A stretch of 64,000 nt of DNA from Trichormus variabilis 0441 (lineage in GTDB: Bacteria > Cyanobacteriota > Cyanobacteriia > Cyanobacteriales > Nostocaceae): NCBI RefSeq assembly GCF_009856605.1, contig NZ_CP047242.1, forward strand, positions 3,540,001-3,604,000, in the 5' to 3' direction. This document shows, piece after piece, positions 1 through 7,935 of the stretch (position 1 is the stretch's first letter; each line of letters begins with the position of its first letter). The translations under genes and the position numbers were made by a program. The notes beneath the pieces are model-generated. The model was not told the origin of the DNA, did no database searches, and saw nothing but the letters and a program-made list of their open reading frames with translations.

Positions 1-480
1 TAGATACACTTGACCGACATGATTACCAGAACGCTCTCCTAACAAAATATTGCTAGGCTTAATATCACGGTGAATAACAGGCGGATACAACCCATGTAGA
101 TATATGAGAATCTCTAAAATTGCTGTGGCTATTTGTTTAATATCAGATTCACTAAAACTACGCCCAGATTGTAAGTATTGCTCTAAAGTTTGGGCTGAGA
201 TATAACTCTGTACAAGGGCAAACCCTTTGATAGTAGGGGAATTTACCTCAAAATAGTCCAAATATTGCGGAATATGGGGATGAGATAAAGACTTGAGAGT
301 TTCAGCTTCACGCTCAAACAGCTTGAGATCATCCCACTCAAAGTCACTGCTAAAAGCCAGCAGCTTGACAATTACTAATTCACCAGTGACAACATTTTTA
401 GCGAGTAATGTCCGCCGTCCTGCTTTTTTTCCTAATAGCTGTTGAATCTCGTAGCGAGTGTTGAAAATTTCTCCAAGCAT
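1..480 (-). CDS. Serine/threonine protein kinase, N-terminal part (runs off window)
   Basis: Reading the minus strand from the ATG at 480 gives 160 codons with no stop to the window edge. The translation is the N-lobe and start of the C-lobe of a Hanks-type kinase: a degenerate glycine loop near residues 17-22, the ATP-anchoring lysine in VIVK (Lys39), and the catalytic-loop signature HRDIKPSNILL near residue 134. These residues indicate an active Ser/Thr kinase of the kind abundant in filamentous cyanobacteria. The C-terminal half, which usually carries sensor domains, lies outside the window, so the signal it reads is unknown. It is divergent from cbiT, with 76 bases between the two starts. 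Confidence 0.9.
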   Translation of the reverse strand, partial: MLGEIFNTRYEIQQLLGKKAGRRTLLAKNVVTGELVIVKLLAFSSDFEWDDLKLFEREAETLKSLSHPHIPQYLDYFEVNSPTIKGFALVQSYISAQTLEQYLQSGRSFSESDIKQIATAILEILIYLHGLYPPVIHRDIKPSNILLGERSGNHVGQVYL

Positions 481-556
481 AATCATTGCTTATAACGCTA
501 CGTTTATAACTTGCCAAATTAAACAAACTAATACCCCTAATATATTGTATTGTTCT

Positions 557-1159
557 ATGCCTTCCCAACTTTGGCCTTATGTTACCCCTGGTATCCCCGA
601 TGAATTCTTCGAGCATTTGCCGGGAATCCCCCTCACTCAGCGAGAAATTAGACTGTTGTTAATTTCTCAGCTACGTTTAGAACCTGACTCGGTTTTATGG
701 GATATTGGGGCAGGGACAGGTACAATTCCTGTCGAAGTGGGGCTACTATGTCCAAAAGGACAGATTATTGCTGTGGAACGAGACGAAGAAGTCGCAAATT
801 TAATTAAACGCAATTGCGATCGCTTTGATGTGAAAAATGTAGAAATAGTGGAAGGTAGCGCCCCCGAATGTCTACATAATATTAAAACTGCTCCTCATCG
901 TGTCTGTATTGAGGGAGGAAGACCGATTCAAGAGATTTTACAAGCAGTCTGGCAATATTTACCATCATCAGGCAGAGTTATCGCCACAGCCTCTAACCTC
1001 GAAAGCTTGTATGCTATTTCTCAGAGCTTTTCTCAATTACAAGCGAGAAACATTGAAGTTGTTCAGTCCGCCGTCAATCGCTTAGAAACACGAGGATTTT
1101 CTCAAACCTTTGCCGCAGTTGATCCCATTTTTATCCTCAGTGGTGAGAAACTAGACTAG
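557..1159 (+). CDS. cbiT: Precorrin-6Y C5,15-methyltransferase (decarboxylating), CbiT subunit
   Basis: 200-residue Rossmann-fold methyltransferase with the SAM-binding motif DIGAGTGT (residues 49-56) and the expected acidic residue (VERDEE) at the end of the second strand. In corrinoid (cobalamin-type) synthesis this subunit methylates C15 and decarboxylates the acetate side chain of the precorrin/cobalt-precorrin intermediate. The ATG at 557 was chosen because it gives the family N-terminus (MPSQLWPYVTPGIPD). The longer open frame back to 458 would run through the kinase promoter region. The CbiE half, fused in CobL proteins, is absent here and would have to be encoded elsewhere. Alternative: a related SAM methyltransferase, but length and motifs fit CbiT well. 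Confidence 0.85.
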   Translation: MPSQLWPYVTPGIPDEFFEHLPGIPLTQREIRLLLISQLRLEPDSVLWDIGAGTGTIPVEVGLLCPKGQIIAVERDEEVANLIKRNCDRFDVKNVEIVEGSAPECLHNIKTAPHRVCIEGGRPIQEILQAVWQYLPSSGRVIATASNLESLYAISQSFSQLQARNIEVVQSAVNRLETRGFSQTFAAVDPIFILSGEKLD

Positions 1160-1205
1160 GGACTGGGGACTAGGAAGAGTAGATGAGAATGGAGAGTAGG
1201 GGGAG

Positions 1206-1285
1206 CAAAAGAGAAAACAAACCCCCAGTACCCAATCCCCAGTACCCAATCCCCATTACCCCTTATCCCCAGTACCCAACCCCGA
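1206..1285. repeat. Intergenic C-rich short tandem repeats
   Basis: Iterations of CCCCAGTACCCAAT and variants between cbiT and cdsA. The array is open in the cdsA frame but gives a low-complexity proline/tyrosine peptide. It is therefore treated as a noncoding repeat of the kind scattered through Nostoc genomes. Confidence 0.7.
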
Positions 1286-1293
1286 ATACTTCT

Positions 1294-2181
1294 ATGCCTT
1301 GGTCTCGGATTATTAGTGGAATTGTTGCGATCGCCCTTGCTTTAGTTGCTGTCCTGTTGGGGGGTTGGTATTTCACCATCATGCTGGCGATTGTTGTTTT
1401 CTTAGGACAACAGGAATATTTTGATTTAGTTCGCACTAGAGGTATTTTGCCAGCTGCGAAAACCACTTTATTCCTTAGTCAAGTTTTACTAGTTACTTGT
1501 ACTGTGGACAGCAATTTAGTTGATGCTGTCATGCCTATTGCAGGTACATTTATTTGCTTTTATTTACTATTTCAACCGAAAATGGCCACAATCGCCGATG
1601 TTTCGGCATCGATTATGGGGCTTTTTTATGTCGGGTACTTACCGAGTTATTGGGTGCGGTTGCGTTCAATTGGTACCACAGCCATCAGTAATTTACCTTT
1701 AGGGGGCTACTGGCCAGGAAGTTTGACAGATATTCTTGAAGAAAGAAATTTTGCCTCTCTACCCCAAGGTTTGAAAATCACAGTGCTGACATTTCTGTGC
1801 ATCTGGGCAGCAGACATTGGTGCATATACTATTGGTAAATTCTTCGGCAAAACTCGTCTGTCTGATATCAGCCCGAAAAAAACAGTGGAAGGTGCTGTTT
1901 TTGGGATCAGTGCTAGTTTAGCAGTAGCTCTGGCTGGCGCTTACTACCTTCACTTACCCAAATTTCTTTTGACTGGAACAATTTTAGGCTTACTAATTGG
2001 CTTGGCTAGTCTTTTGGGCGATCTTACTGAGTCAATGCTAAAGCGTGATGCTGGTGTAAAGGACTCTGGACAATTGATCCCCGGTCATGGTGGCATTTTA
2101 GATCGCACAGATAGTTATATCTTCACTGCCCCTTTGGTTTACTATTTCGTCACGCTCATTTTGCCATTGCTTAGTCAATAG
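1294..2181 (+). CDS. cdsA: Phosphatidate cytidylyltransferase
   Basis: 295-residue polytopic membrane enzyme that makes CDP-diacylglycerol from phosphatidate and CTP, the precursor of phosphatidylglycerol in the thylakoid. The C-terminal family signature is intact: KRDAGVKDSG, then PGHGG and DRTDS, including the two aspartates used for metal binding. Several hydrophobic segments precede it. The open frame extends upstream to 1183, but that part is translated from tandem CCCAGTACCCAAT-type intergenic repeats, so the ATG at 1294 (MPWSRIISG) is preferred. It follows cbiT on the same strand by 134 bases. Confidence 0.92.
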   Translation: MPWSRIISGIVAIALALVAVLLGGWYFTIMLAIVVFLGQQEYFDLVRTRGILPAAKTTLFLSQVLLVTCTVDSNLVDAVMPIAGTFICFYLLFQPKMATIADVSASIMGLFYVGYLPSYWVRLRSIGTTAISNLPLGGYWPGSLTDILEERNFASLPQGLKITVLTFLCIWAADIGAYTIGKFFGKTRLSDISPKKTVEGAVFGISASLAVALAGAYYLHLPKFLLTGTILGLLIGLASLLGDLTESMLKRDAGVKDSGQLIPGHGGILDRTDSYIFTAPLVYYFVTLILPLLSQ

Positions 2182-2182
2182 T

Positions 2183-2222
2183 TCAGTGGTCAGTGGTCAG
2201 TGGTCAGTGGTCAGTGGTCAGT
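2183..2222. repeat. Heptamer tandem repeat (TCAGTGG)
   Basis: Five full copies of TCAGTGG plus a partial copy, directly after the cdsA stop codon. This is the short tandemly repeated repetitive (STRR) class known from heterocystous cyanobacteria. Confidence 0.9.
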
Positions 2223-2274
2223 TATCATTCTTCTTTACTTCCCTTGATCCCCCTGCCTCCTGCCCACTCTATAA

Positions 2275-2988
2275 TCACGGATTAACATTAACTTGTCCGC
2301 GACAAAGCAACTGTCCAGGTGCAAGCTTCAGTTCTTGGATATCAACATCTGAGCCAAGATCCACATTGAGGGGATCGCTATTTTCTAATAGGGTGACTTG
2401 GTTTTGTTGAACTTGGATTTGCGATAACTGCAATTTTTGCCCACTGAGTAAGTCTAAGTGTAAGCAAATTTCCAGGGGTATAGGTTCACTTGCAGATGTT
2501 AGGATAGCATTCAGTTTGATCTGCTGATGATCCAGAATAATTTTTTGCCAAAGAATATGCTTGGATTTTGACCAATATTCTGGTAAAAGTTTATCCAGTA
2601 CATCATTTAAAGCAGTCGATAATAGCCCAGATGAGAGGGAAGTATTCAAATCTGTCTCATCTATGATTAACTCACCACTTACGGGTACTACCTGTAATAA
2701 TTGCAGGGGTTGACCTTTGAGTACTTGACCGATGTTAATTTGAATATTCTCTGCTGCAAGTTTAATTTGTGTAATATGGAGGTCTTGATAGATGGCATGA
2801 CTGGCAAATATAGAAACCCAGGGAATACAACCGGAGAGAAGTTGGCGATCGCTGGCTTTTATTTCTACTTCCAGATCAGAGATTTGACTGACTTGCGATC
2901 GCAACCACAATTTTAAAGCTGTGGTCAACACGTTCGTAATAATGCGGATTTTGTTTAAACCTCTTTTTTGGGAATTATTCTCTGGCAT
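2275..2988 (-). CDS. DUF2993 (LmeA-type) lipid-binding domain protein
   Basis: 237 residues. The body matches my memory of the DUF2993 family: alternating beta strands with the pattern DLEVEIKASDRQLLSG near the N-terminus, then ALNDVLDKLLP in the middle and ELKLAPGQLLCRGQVNV at the end. The family is related to mycobacterial LmeA, a periplasmic phospholipid-binding protein. There is no clear signal peptide here, only a moderately hydrophobic amphipathic stretch near residues 15-35, so its location is uncertain. It is convergent with cdsA. No specific role can be read from the context. Confidence 0.8.
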   Translation of the reverse strand: MPENNSQKRGLNKIRIITNVLTTALKLWLRSQVSQISDLEVEIKASDRQLLSGCIPWVSIFASHAIYQDLHITQIKLAAENIQINIGQVLKGQPLQLLQVVPVSGELIIDETDLNTSLSSGLLSTALNDVLDKLLPEYWSKSKHILWQKIILDHQQIKLNAILTSASEPIPLEICLHLDLLSGQKLQLSQIQVQQNQVTLLENSDPLNVDLGSDVDIQELKLAPGQLLCRGQVNVNP

Positions 2989-3263
2989 TTAACCACTCTA
3001 TAAATGCGTATTTGCTGGGTAATTAACCGAACTTTAAATAAGCCTTAACTGTAACATCTATGGCTAATATCTACAAAACGCCAAGATTATGATTGTTCTT
3101 TAGGCTCTCAAATTATCAACCGTAATTTATCGTAAATTCAAGGGTTTAAAACCCTCATCAAAAACAAGCAGTCTCAGTTGAGTGAATGACTGTTGCCCAA
3201 ACTCTAGCTGTTTTGAATTTTGTAGCGCTTGTGTTTCCTGTAGGGTATTTTGAATTGTCAAAT

Positions 3264-4052
3264 ATGGAGGCTAGGTTACAAAAAGTTCTTGCTCAATGGG
3301 GTATCGCCTCTCGTCGGGAGGCAGAAGAAATGATACGGCGATCGCGTGTGCAGATAAATGGCACATTGGCTGAATTAGGTCAAAAAGTTAACCCAGAAAG
3401 GGATATAATTACAGTTGATGGCAAGTCAGTATCAGCTCAAAGGCATCACCGTCTAACGTACTTATTATTAAACAAACCCACCGGAGTAGTTTCTACTTGC
3501 TACGATCCACAGGGTAGAAAAACTGTGTTAGATTTATTGCCAGAAGAATTACGTAAGGGTTCGGGTCTTCACCCAGTTGGTCGCCTAGACGCATATTCTA
3601 CAGGAGCATTAATACTGACCAATGATGGAGATTTGACATTTAAGCTGACTCATCCCAGTCATAATATTCCCAAGACTTATCAAATTTTAGTGAAAGGTCA
3701 TCCCCCAGAAGCAGTGCTAAAAATGTGGCGGGAGGGTGTGCTGTTAGATGGGAGAAAAACCCGCAAAGCCAAGGTAAGCTTGCTAGAAAGTCTGGCAGAA
3801 AAAAGTCGTTTAGAAATCGTTTTGCAGGAGGGACGCAATCGCCAAATTCGCCGTGTAGCAGAACAATTAGGGTATCCAGTAATTAAATTACATCGTACGG
3901 CGATCGGTTCAATTCAATTACAAACATCAAAACAACCATTATTGCGTGCTGGGAATTACCGCATTCTTCGAGATGACGAGATTCGTAGTTTACAGGAACA
4001 GTTAAAACATATTCCTACGCAACGAATCAAAGTTCAAAACCCCCAACCGTAA
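3264..4052 (+). CDS. rRNA pseudouridine synthase, RsuA/RluB/RluE family
   Basis: 262 residues with an S4 RNA-binding domain (about residues 1-60, starting MEARLQKVLAQWGIASRR) followed by the pseudouridine synthase domain. The catalytic-aspartate motif is GRLDAYSTGAL, and the C-terminal motif EGRNRQIRRV is characteristic of the RsuA/RluB/RluE branch. It isomerises a specific uridine in rRNA; which position cannot be told from sequence alone. The ATG at 3264 is chosen because the S4 domain begins there. The upstream in-frame codons from 3186 derive from a noncoding sequence that recurs near 31670. Confidence 0.9.
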   Translation: MEARLQKVLAQWGIASRREAEEMIRRSRVQINGTLAELGQKVNPERDIITVDGKSVSAQRHHRLTYLLLNKPTGVVSTCYDPQGRKTVLDLLPEELRKGSGLHPVGRLDAYSTGALILTNDGDLTFKLTHPSHNIPKTYQILVKGHPPEAVLKMWREGVLLDGRKTRKAKVSLLESLAEKSRLEIVLQEGRNRQIRRVAEQLGYPVIKLHRTAIGSIQLQTSKQPLLRAGNYRILRDDEIRSLQEQLKHIPTQRIKVQNPQP

Positions 4053-4130
4053 AGATATTTAGTTATCAACTGTCAACTAACACTCAATCCTATTAAGAGA
4101 TTCAGCTGAGGTAAGGAGTTTAGATAAGTC

Positions 4131-4931
4131 ATGAAATGGCTAAAAAGAAAGCAAGATGAGCAACCGCAACTTTCGTTAGACCAACAAAGAGCCGACAAAC
4201 TAGCCGAATTGGGCGCTCAATTATGGGCTTCCCGGCAAGAAAAGGGTTTATCTCTAGAAGAAATGGTCGCCATCACTAGAATCCCTCGGCGATTGTTGCA
4301 AGCAATTGAAGAAGGTAATCTCAACGATTTACCAGAACCAATATATATTCAAGGTTTGATTAGACAATTTGCTGATGCACTTGGCTTTAATGGTGTGGAA
4401 TTTTCTAGCCAGTTCCCTGTTGTTTCCGAGCAAAAGAAACTTCAGCCTGTAGGCGAATCCCCATCGATTAGTTTATTACGTCCTATTCATCTTTACTTAC
4501 TTTACATACTGGTTATCGTCTGCTCTGTTAGTGGCTTGTCGCAATTATTAAATAACGCTGCGTTGCGGGCGAACGATAATGAGAACACGCCACAGGTTAA
4601 TCAAGAAACAGTAGCCGATTCCCAACAGAAGTTAATTAAAACTGAACCTGTAAGCGATCGCATCACCAAAGAGAAAAACAATCAATCAGTACAGATTGGT
4701 GTCACTCTCAAAGCATCATCATGGATTCGTGTCATAGCTGATGGGAAAACAGAATTTGAAGGAACTTTACCAGAAGGTACTCATCGAGTGTGGAAAGCGC
4801 AAGAACAACTAACAGTGAAAACCAATAACGCTGGTGGTGTGCTGATGAGTGTTAATCAGCAAGCAGCCAAAGAAATGGGAGAACTAGGTGAAGAGGAAGA
4901 AATTAAGATTGCAGCTCAACCTGAATTGTAG
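4131..4931 (+). CDS. RodZ-like cell-shape protein (HTH_25 + TM + DUF4115)
   Basis: 266 residues arranged as in RodZ. An N-terminal Xre-type helix-turn-helix (about residues 25-95, motif GLSLEEMVAITRIPRRLLQAIE) is followed by one transmembrane helix (about 120-142). The linker is variable, and the C-terminal beta domain (about 190-255, ASSWIRVIADGK) matches DUF4115. RodZ couples MreB filaments to the cell-wall elongation machinery at the inner membrane, so the HTH binds MreB rather than DNA. It starts 78 bases after the pseudouridine synthase gene, on the same strand. Cyanobacterial versions are short and not well studied, so I leave the symbol blank. Confidence 0.85.
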   Translation: MKWLKRKQDEQPQLSLDQQRADKLAELGAQLWASRQEKGLSLEEMVAITRIPRRLLQAIEEGNLNDLPEPIYIQGLIRQFADALGFNGVEFSSQFPVVSEQKKLQPVGESPSISLLRPIHLYLLYILVIVCSVSGLSQLLNNAALRANDNENTPQVNQETVADSQQKLIKTEPVSDRITKEKNNQSVQIGVTLKASSWIRVIADGKTEFEGTLPEGTHRVWKAQEQLTVKTNNAGGVLMSVNQQAAKEMGELGEEEEIKIAAQPEL

Positions 4932-4956
4932 AAAGGGTATAAAGGTATGGGGGTAT

Positions 4957-4985
4957 AGGGGTGTAGGTATTAAATCTACACCCCT
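4957..4985. terminator. Inverted repeat between convergent genes, likely bidirectional terminator
   Basis: Perfect 10-bp stem AGGGGTGTAG / CTACACCCCT with a 9-base loop, just past the RodZ-like gene and facing malQ. There is no strong T-run. The sequence is also related to GGGGTGTAG repeats elsewhere in the window. Confidence 0.45.
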
Positions 4986-5151
4986 ACACCCTCAAACCGA
5001 ATGTCACTAAGAAAACGTGAAACTCATGCTGTAACTGGGTATAGGGGTCAGAAGAAGAACAGTCTTGATAAGGTATCTTGACTTAATTATTAGTTTTTTC
5101 CTCTACACCCTTACACCCGGTCTCAACAAAAATCTGGGTGCGTGAGTCCTA

Positions 5152-6669
5152 TTAGTTTCCCTGCTTACCTTGAGGGGCGCGACCGTAGAGTTTAGTGAGG
5201 ATTTTTAAGCGATCGCTTAATTCGTCTTTTAATGTGGCGGAATCATAGCGCCACGCCCAATTTCCCTCAGCAATGCTAGGAAAATTCATTCGCGCCTCAT
5301 TACCCAAGCCCAAAATATCTTGTAAGGGAATAATGGCTTGATTTGCTACAGAACTCAAAGCTAGGCGAATTAAATCCCAGTGGATACCTTCAGGGCTAAC
5401 AGAACCCAAATAAAGTAATAGATTGTTTTTCTCGTAGTCGTTGGCTGTGTTAAACCAGCCTACGGTTGTATCATTATCATGAGTTCCCGTATAAACTACA
5501 AAATTACGGCTGTAGTTGAAAGGTAAAAATGGATTTCCAGGGTCAGAACCAAAAGCAAACTGCAAAACCTTCATCCCTGGAAATTCGTATTTGTCCCGTA
5601 ACGCTTCCACCTCTGGAGTGATTACCCCCAAATCTTCGGCTAAAACAGGTAATTTCCCCAGTTTTTGCTTAATTGCATCGAATAGTTCTTCCCCTGGTGC
5701 TGTCACCCATTCACCATTCATAGCTGTTTCCTCACCTTGGGGTACAGTCCAGAAAGCCTCAAACCCTCGGAAATGGTCGATACGTATCACATCAACGTAA
5801 TCCAGCATTGCCTCAAAACGCTGTACCCACCATTTAAAGTCTTGTTTTTGTAATTCCTCCCAGTTGTAAACCGGATTGCCCCACAACTGACCAGTAGCAC
5901 TAAAATAATCTGGTGGGACACCCGCCATCAGCGCAACTTCCCCAGTTTCTTCATCAAGGCAAAATATATCGGGATTTGCCCAGACATCAGCACTATCATG
6001 GGCTACGTAAATCGGGATATCACCAATAATTTCGATCCCCTTCATATTGGCGTAACTTTTCAATTCTGACCACTGACGGAAAAATTCGTACTGAATGAAC
6101 TTGTAATAAAAAATCTCATCCGTCAATTGACGCTGTACCTTCTCCAATACGTCTGCTTCTCGCTTTGCTAGTGCTGGTTCCCAAGTGTGCCAACTAGAGC
6201 TATCATTAGTATCCTTCAGAGCCATGAATAAGGCGTAATCATCTAGCCAATAGCCTTTAGTTTCACAAAACCCCGCGAACCCCTTTTGTTGCAGGGGTGA
6301 TGCTTTAGTTTTGAAATTTTCACAAGCTTTTTTGAGGAGTTGAATCTTGATTGGTGCAGCCTGCTCAAAATCTACTTTTTCGTGGGGAAAATTTGGGAGA
6401 TTGGCAAAATCTTCGTCAGATAGCAAACCTTCATCTAGTAATTTTTCTGGGCTAATCAGCAGATGATTCCCCGCCAAAGCTGAGTACGACATATAAGGAG
6501 AATTACCGTATCCAGTGGGGCCTAAGGGTAAGACTTGCCAATATTGTTGATAGCTTTTTTCCAGAAAATCAATAAATTTGTAAGCTTCTAAACCTAAGTC
6601 TCCAATGCCAAATCGGCTAGGAAACGAGGTAGGATGCAGTAGAACACCGCTTGATCTAATAAAAGGCAT
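5152..6669 (-). CDS. malQ: 4-alpha-glucanotransferase (amylomaltase, GH77)
   Basis: 505 residues, the usual length for bacterial GH77 enzymes. It begins with the typical RSSGVLLHPTSFPS and carries the catalytic nucleophile in VIRIDHFRG, the acid/base glutamate in VLAEDLGVITPEV, and the third carboxylate in TGTHDNDT. It transfers alpha-1,4-glucan segments between maltooligosaccharides. In cyanobacteria it works in the cytosol in glycogen turnover. Its upstream neighbour is divergent, so it is probably transcribed alone. Confidence 0.95.
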   Translation of the reverse strand: MPFIRSSGVLLHPTSFPSRFGIGDLGLEAYKFIDFLEKSYQQYWQVLPLGPTGYGNSPYMSYSALAGNHLLISPEKLLDEGLLSDEDFANLPNFPHEKVDFEQAAPIKIQLLKKACENFKTKASPLQQKGFAGFCETKGYWLDDYALFMALKDTNDSSSWHTWEPALAKREADVLEKVQRQLTDEIFYYKFIQYEFFRQWSELKSYANMKGIEIIGDIPIYVAHDSADVWANPDIFCLDEETGEVALMAGVPPDYFSATGQLWGNPVYNWEELQKQDFKWWVQRFEAMLDYVDVIRIDHFRGFEAFWTVPQGEETAMNGEWVTAPGEELFDAIKQKLGKLPVLAEDLGVITPEVEALRDKYEFPGMKVLQFAFGSDPGNPFLPFNYSRNFVVYTGTHDNDTTVGWFNTANDYEKNNLLLYLGSVSPEGIHWDLIRLALSSVANQAIIPLQDILGLGNEARMNFPSIAEGNWAWRYDSATLKDELSDRLKILTKLYGRAPQGKQGN

Positions 6670-6810
6670 ATTTTACTTCAAATACAGGAGGGAGCGATCG
6701 CCTACGGTGGGTCATAGCCAACCGCATCGAATTTATCACGCTAACGCCACCTTGGAAAGCTATCTGTAGATAGGAGAGTGGGGGAAACTAATGAGTAATA
6801 ACAATTCTAC

Positions 6811-6830
6811 AGACGTGATTAATCGCGTCT
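6811..6830. repeat. Palindromic interspersed repeat AGACGTGAT-TAATCGCGTCT
   Basis: Near-perfect inverted repeat (AGACGTGATT / AATCGCGTCT) between malQ and the Nudix gene. Two more members of the same family occur at 61215-61234 and 61248-61267. Confidence 0.7.
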
Positions 6831-6838
6831 TTGACAAC

Positions 6839-6869
6839 TGACTAATGACTAATGACTATTGACTATTGA
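6839..6869. repeat. Heptamer tandem repeat (TGACTAA/TGACTAT)
   Basis: Four consecutive heptamers end right at the Nudix gene start. The TTG at 6866 lies inside the array, which argues for the ATG at 6872 as the real start. Confidence 0.8.
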
Positions 6870-6871
6870 AA

Positions 6872-7303
6872 ATGAATTATAGAAATCCTACACCTACGGT
6901 TGATATCATCATTGAGTTGGTAGATAGACCACATAGACCGATAGTATTAATTGAGCGACATAATCAGCCTTTCGGTTGGGCGCTTCCTGGGGGTTTTGTG
7001 GATTATGGGGAAGCGGTGGAAGTAGCGGCGCGGCGGGAAGCGGAAGAAGAAACAGGTTTACAGGTGGAGTTAGTTGAACAGTTGTTAGTGTATTCTGATC
7101 CCAGCCGTGACCCGCGTCAGCACACAATTAGTATTGTATTTTTGGCAACAGCAACGGGAGAACCAAAAGCGGGGGATGATGCTAAAGGTGTAGGCGTTTT
7201 TGAGTCTTGGCTTGTACCTAGTAATTTATGTTTTGACCACGATCGCATTTTGCGGGATTATTGGCGTTATCGACATTATGGGATTCGTCCCAGGTTGGGC
7301 TAA
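6872..7303 (+). CDS. Nudix hydrolase
   Basis: 143 residues with a complete Nudix box. A glycine in GGFVDYGE is followed by the REAEEETGL core, fitting GX5EX7REUXEEXGU, which coordinates the divalent metal that cleaves nucleoside diphosphate-X substrates. The preceding strand (GWALPGG) is also typical. The likely substrate class is ADP-ribose or a related dinucleotide, but this cannot be fixed by sequence. The ATG at 6872 is preferred over the TTG at 6866, which sits in a tandem repeat. It lies 84 bases upstream of ridA, on the same strand. Confidence 0.88.
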   Translation: MNYRNPTPTVDIIIELVDRPHRPIVLIERHNQPFGWALPGGFVDYGEAVEVAARREAEEETGLQVELVEQLLVYSDPSRDPRQHTISIVFLATATGEPKAGDDAKGVGVFESWLVPSNLCFDHDRILRDYWRYRHYGIRPRLG

Positions 7304-7387
7304 ACAAAGCGAAATTTGTCTGCAACCAATCGTCAAAAGCTGACACTGAGACTTCCAAATTCCCAAACTTAAGGCGTAATCATATCT

Positions 7388-7786
7388 ATGGCTCATCAAG
7401 TTATCCGTACAGATAAAGCACCTGCACCAGTGGGACCTTATAATCAAGCGATCGCCGCTTCCGGTAAATTACTATTCTTAGCTGGACAAATTGCCCTTGA
7501 TCCCAATACTGGTACAGTTGTGGGTGAGGGAGATGTAAAACAGCAAACAGAACAAGTATTCGCTAATATCCAAGCAATCTTACAAGCTGCTGGGATCAAA
7601 TTTTCTAATGTGGTCAAGACAACTGTATTCCTAGCAGATATGAATGATTTTGCTGCGGTGAATGCAGTTTACGCCAAGTATTTTGAGGAAACCACCGCGC
7701 CGGCGCGTGCTTGTGTAGAGGTGTCACGCTTGCCAAAAGATGTATTGGTAGAAATTGAGTGTATTGCTGTGATTCCTGAAAGATAA
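7388..7786 (+). CDS. ridA: RidA family enamine/imine deaminase
   Basis: 132 residues matching the RidA (YjgF/YER057c/UK114) family along the whole length. It starts with the characteristic PVGPYNQAI, has the active-site arginine in [10 protein letters not shown], and ends with the conserved VEIECIAV. RidA hydrolyses reactive 2-aminoacrylate and other enamines released by PLP enzymes such as threonine dehydratase, protecting PLP enzymes from damage. It is a cytosolic homotrimer. A strong inverted repeat follows the stop codon. Confidence 0.93.
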   Translation: MAHQVIRTDKAPAPVGPYNQAIAASGKLLFLAGQIALDPNTGTVVGEGDVKQQTEQVFANIQAILQAAGIKFSNVVKTTVFLADMNDFAAVNAVYAKYFEETTAPARACVEVSRLPKDVLVEIECIAVIPER

Positions 7787-7791
7787 TTCAA

Positions 7792-7824
7792 AAATCCCCG
7801 ACTTTTCCAAAAAATCGGGGATTT
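7792..7824. terminator. Intrinsic terminator after ridA
   Basis: 10-bp perfect stem AAATCCCCGA / TCGGGGATTT with a 13-base loop, six bases after the ridA stop. The A and T flanks could serve both ridA (plus) and the convergent FAD monooxygenase gene (minus). Confidence 0.8.
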
Positions 7825-7935
7825 CAATCTTTGTTCTGATTTTAGTTATGCTTTTGGTGAGCGATCTTCATACCCTTATAGAACAACAGAAAAGGTAGGG
7901 CAGATCATATTCATGCTCAATAAATGGTTGATTCT

